From: an uncultured Dehalococcoidia bacterium
GTDB lineage: Bacteria; Chloroflexota; Dehalococcoidia; Lucifugimonadales; CAJWER01
Direction of reading: 5' to 3'
Assembly: GCA_958296115.1 (NCBI GenBank)
Contig: OY282442.1
Span: 264,001-328,000 of the forward strand
Length of the DNA: 64,000 nucleotides
Below, piece after piece: positions 61,906 through 64,000 of this stretch. Position numbers and translations under genes: made by a program. Position 1 is the first letter of the stretch; each line of letters begins with the position of its first letter. The notes beneath the pieces are model-generated. The model did not search any database and had not been told where the DNA came from. It saw nothing but the letters and a program-made list of their open reading frames with translations.

Positions 61906-63295
61906 TGGCGGTTCGTTCAAAGATCCGGCCGGGCAGGTGTACCGGATATCCGGCGAGACGGGTGGCGCGCGCGTCGTTCGCGGTCTGAGTGACGCGGCGG
62001 CCGCGGAGATGCGGAATTTGCTCGCCGAGCCGTTCTTTCAGCAGTTGATGGCCGACGGTCACGTGGTGAAGACTGCCATGCTGGACGGCAAGGATGCCGA
62101 TGCGCGGCAGGTCATCGAAGACGGCTGGAGCGGGGCAGCGGAGCACGAGGCGGTGGGCTTTATCACGTATCCCTACGAGTGGCCGTTCTCGATGCTCAAG
62201 GATGCCGCTCTACTGCAGTTGAGGCTGCTGGAGGCGGCCGCGAGGAATGGGTGGCTGCTCAAGGACGCGACATCGTTCAACGTGCAGTGGATGGACGCCC
62301 GGCCGGTCTTCATAGACGTGCCGTCGTTTGTTCGTTGGGAGGACGGCGACTACTGGCGAGGGTACCGCCAGTTCTGCGCTACCTTCCTGACGCCGTTGCT
62401 GTTGACGGCGCACCTAGACATCCCGTTTCAGCCGTTGCTTCGCGGGCGTCTCGAAGGTATCCCGCCGGAGGAGGCGGCGAAGTACTTCTACGGGCTGCGG
62501 CGTTTCAAGCGAGGCGTGCTGCCGCACATTTGGTTTCCTGCCAAGGCGGAGGGCAGGGCGCGAAAACGCGGAGGCGGGGGACACACTCGGAGACGACAGT
62601 CGCGGACGATGCTGCTCGCATTGCTTGACAGCATGAGTCGGCTCATCGGCAAGTTGTCTTACAGACCGGCTGGCTCGGACTGGGCGGAATATGGGCGGAC
62701 TCACTCCTACGACGAGGCAGATTTCTTGCGGAAGAAGGATTTCGTGCGGCGACACGCTGCGTCACGCAGTCCTGATCTAGTATGGGATCTGGGCGCGAAT
62801 ACGGGCGTGTTCTCGCGCATCGCCGCCGAGCGCTCGGGGACGGTCGTGGCAGTGGACGGAGACCAGAGCGCGATCGACATGCTCTACCATGAGACGCGGA
62901 CGGACTGTCCTTCGAACATCGTGCCGCTGGTGATGGATCTGGCCAACCTGTCCCCTAGCCAGGGTTGGGCGGGCCTCGAGCGGCCGGCATTCGAGGAACG
63001 CGGCAGTCCTGACATGGTGATGTGCCTCGCGCTGGTTCATCACATGCGGGTGTCCGCGAACGTTCCGCTTCGGCTGTTTGTTGGTTGGCTACGCAGCCTG
63101 AACGCGACGGTCATGCTGGAGTTCGTCGGGCGCGGCGACGAGATGTTCCAAAAGCTCATCGAGAACAAGAGCGAGGATTATGCGGACTATACTGCTGCGA
63201 ACTTCGAGGCCGAGGTGCGCTCTCGATTTGCGGTCCGGGATCGCTTGAAGCTGAAGGGCGGCTTGCGGGAGATGTTTGCGCTGGAGCCAATCTAG
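61883..63295 (+). CDS. two-domain SAM methyltransferase with kinase-like (NoeA-type) N-terminus
   Basis: A 470-residue protein beginning at GTG 61883. Residues 1-250 (YPYEWPFSMLKDAALLQLRL, LLKDATSFNVQWMDARPVFI, DVPSFVRWEDGDYWRGYRQF) resemble the N-terminal domain of NoeA-like proteins, which looks like a degenerate kinase fold. Residues 290-470 are a Rossmann methyltransferase with DLVWDLGANTGVFSRIAAER (motif I), VVAVDGDQSAIDML and a middle MVMCLALVHHMRVSANVPLR. An Arg-rich linker joins them. It closes the cassette hydrolase, sulfatase, YVDPGSAG, methyltransferase; a role in modifying a surface polymer or lipid-linked sugar is inference. Confidence 0.82.
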   Translation: MVRSLSADGGSFKDPAGQVYRISGETGGARVVRGLSDAAAAEMRNLLAEPFFQQLMADGHVVKTAMLDGKDADARQVIEDGWSGAAEHEAVGFITYPYEWPFSMLKDAALLQLRLLEAAARNGWLLKDATSFNVQWMDARPVFIDVPSFVRWEDGDYWRGYRQFCATFLTPLLLTAHLDIPFQPLLRGRLEGIPPEEAAKYFYGLRRFKRGVLPHIWFPAKAEGRARKRGGGGHTRRRQSRTMLLALLDSMSRLIGKLSYRPAGSDWAEYGRTHSYDEADFLRKKDFVRRHAASRSPDLVWDLGANTGVFSRIAAERSGTVVAVDGDQSAIDMLYHETRTDCPSNIVPLVMDLANLSPSQGWAGLERPAFEERGSPDMVMCLALVHHMRVSANVPLRLFVGWLRSLNATVMLEFVGRGDEMFQKLIENKSEDYADYTAANFEAEVRSRFAVRDRLKLKGGLREMFALEPI

Positions 63296-63300
63296 CGCTG

Positions 63301-63400
63301 GTTCAATGTAGTTTGGCATCCTAATCACCCTCACCCGTCAAGGTAGAGGGGATAAGGCGGGACTGCCTACCCGTCATAGTTCAATGGACGGAGTACTTGT
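63301..63400. repeat. dispersed hairpin repeat, near-full element
   Basis: GTTCAATGTAGTTTGGCATC, then CTAATCACCCTCACCCGTCA, AGGTAGAGGGGATAAGGCGG and GACTGCCTACCCGTCATAGT, ending TCAATGGACGGAGTAC. It shows the left flank, the stem and a right flank that also appears at 23968-24005, giving about 95 bases as the apparent full size. Confidence 0.75.
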
Positions 63401-63431
63401 GGGCTGGTGAATAGTGGGAGAGATAGGGTTC

Positions 63432-64000
63432 ATGGGCGCAATCAATATCGGCCGGGTCAAGCAGCTGTTCATAGATGACTCGGTGGTGGCCGCTAGGTCT
63501 AACGTTCAGCGGCAGATGCATCGCCCGGCGCGTCATGGGGACGCGCCGGTTATCGCGCCGGATAGGCCGTGGGAGACCGACGGGGGCGGCGTCTATATGT
63601 ACGGCGGCAGCGTGCTGTTCGACAGCGAAGAGCGCGTCTTCAAGATGTGGTACAGGACATCAGGCCCAATCTCCAAAGGGCCAGGCGCGGCGGGGGGCGA
63701 GGATCCGGGCGGCTACAGGGCTTGCTACGCGGTCTCCGACGACGGGGTTACGTGGGAGAAGCCCGCGCTGGGCCTGGCGGAGTTCGACGGCGACAAGCGC
63801 AACAACCTGCTGCCGCCTTCGCGGGACGGGATGCGGTTCATACGCCGCCCGAACCTGGTCAAGGACTACGACGAGCCGAATCCCGCTCGGCGGTACAAGA
63901 TGTTGTACATGGACAACATTGGCGGCGCGTGGGGCCTTTCGAAGGGATATTCGCCGGATGGCGTCGAGTGGGATATGAACGTCGGGGAGCCGCACGTCTT
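63432..64000 (+). CDS. beta-propeller glycosidase-like protein (3' end outside window)
   Basis: The frame runs off the window; 189 codons are visible. It starts MGAINIGRVKQLFIDDSVVA. Blocks GGSVLFDSEERVFKMWYRTS, YRACYAVSDDGVTWEKPAL, RRPNLVKDYDEPNPARRYKM and GLSKGYSPDGVEWDMNVG show the SxDGxxW blade motifs of five-bladed propellers in GH32/43/68/130-type enzymes. A substrate cannot be given from this fragment. Weak ribosome site (GAGAGATAGGG). A repeat element lies between it and the methyltransferase gene. Confidence 0.75.
   Translation, partial: MGAINIGRVKQLFIDDSVVAARSNVQRQMHRPARHGDAPVIAPDRPWETDGGGVYMYGGSVLFDSEERVFKMWYRTSGPISKGPGAAGGEDPGGYRACYAVSDDGVTWEKPALGLAEFDGDKRNNLLPPSRDGMRFIRRPNLVKDYDEPNPARRYKMLYMDNIGGAWGLSKGYSPDGVEWDMNVGEPHV

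Overview
The window is a GC-rich bacterial chromosome segment. It most likely comes from an uncultivated Chloroflexota lineage, with the SAR202/Dehalococcoidia-like group as my best guess. The hints are secreted lipoproteins with Thr-Pro or Pro-Ala linkers, several Gfo/Idh/MocA oxidoreductases and amidohydrolases, a DmdA-like demethylase, many GTG and TTG starts, and a hairpin-forming intergenic repeat scattered through the window. No rRNA gene is present, so the placement is inference.

Region by region. 1-2.8 kb (minus): a tightly overlapping operon of an RNA uridine methyltransferase, Maf, TatA/B and TatC (cut by the window edge). 2.9-10 kb: lipoyl synthase, a MetF-like reductase, a zinc-ribbon protein, a PLP aminotransferase, a Gfo/Idh/MocA oxidoreductase and MutL. 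10.1-10.4 kb: tRNA-Leu, tRNA-Val and tRNA-Met. 10.5-14.2 kb: a DmdA-like aminomethyltransferase and GyrB. 14.4-17.6 kb: a phage remnant (small membrane protein, adenine methyltransferase fused to an HNH domain, large terminase). 17.7-18.7 kb: a block of repeats with the first copy of a probable structured RNA. 18.7-26.3 kb: a tandem RidA protein, a permease/VCBS/ASPIC fusion, a lipoprotein cyclophilin and a membrane-anchored VWA-like protein. 26.4-33.9 kb: a tandem repeat array, acetamidase, DUF502, amidase, a PQQ-propeller/HEAGH lipoprotein, a zinc ribbon, and an XRE regulator facing an ImmA-like protein that lacks its catalytic Glu. 34-40.9 kb: a giant FtsX-type permease, a tandemly duplicated membrane protein, a GT-C-like protein and a cupin. 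40.9-44.8 kb: an EcoRV-type restriction-modification system coupled to an amidohydrolase, then a separate N4-type methyltransferase. 44.8-54 kb: OppB permease, lipoprotein, DUF6282-like metal hydrolase, GT2, a 12-13-segment membrane protein, a tandem cache protein, two tandem oxidoreductases and DUF503. 54.1-55.1 kb: the second copy of the structured RNA and tRNA-Pro. 55.2-58.9 kb: an operon of two TolB-type propellers, one carrying plant-type leucine-rich repeats. 59.3-64 kb: an alpha/beta hydrolase, a membrane sulfatase-like enzyme, a small YVDPGSAG protein, a two-domain methyltransferase and a truncated beta-propeller protein.

The strongest unexplained signal is the pair of about 450-nt elements at 17.85-18.33 kb and 54.22-54.70 kb. 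Both have the same promoter-like boxes and GNRA-capped hairpins, and one helix differs between copies by compensating changes. Many neighbouring genes are metabolic singletons rather than one pathway, so most contextual function statements here are inference.
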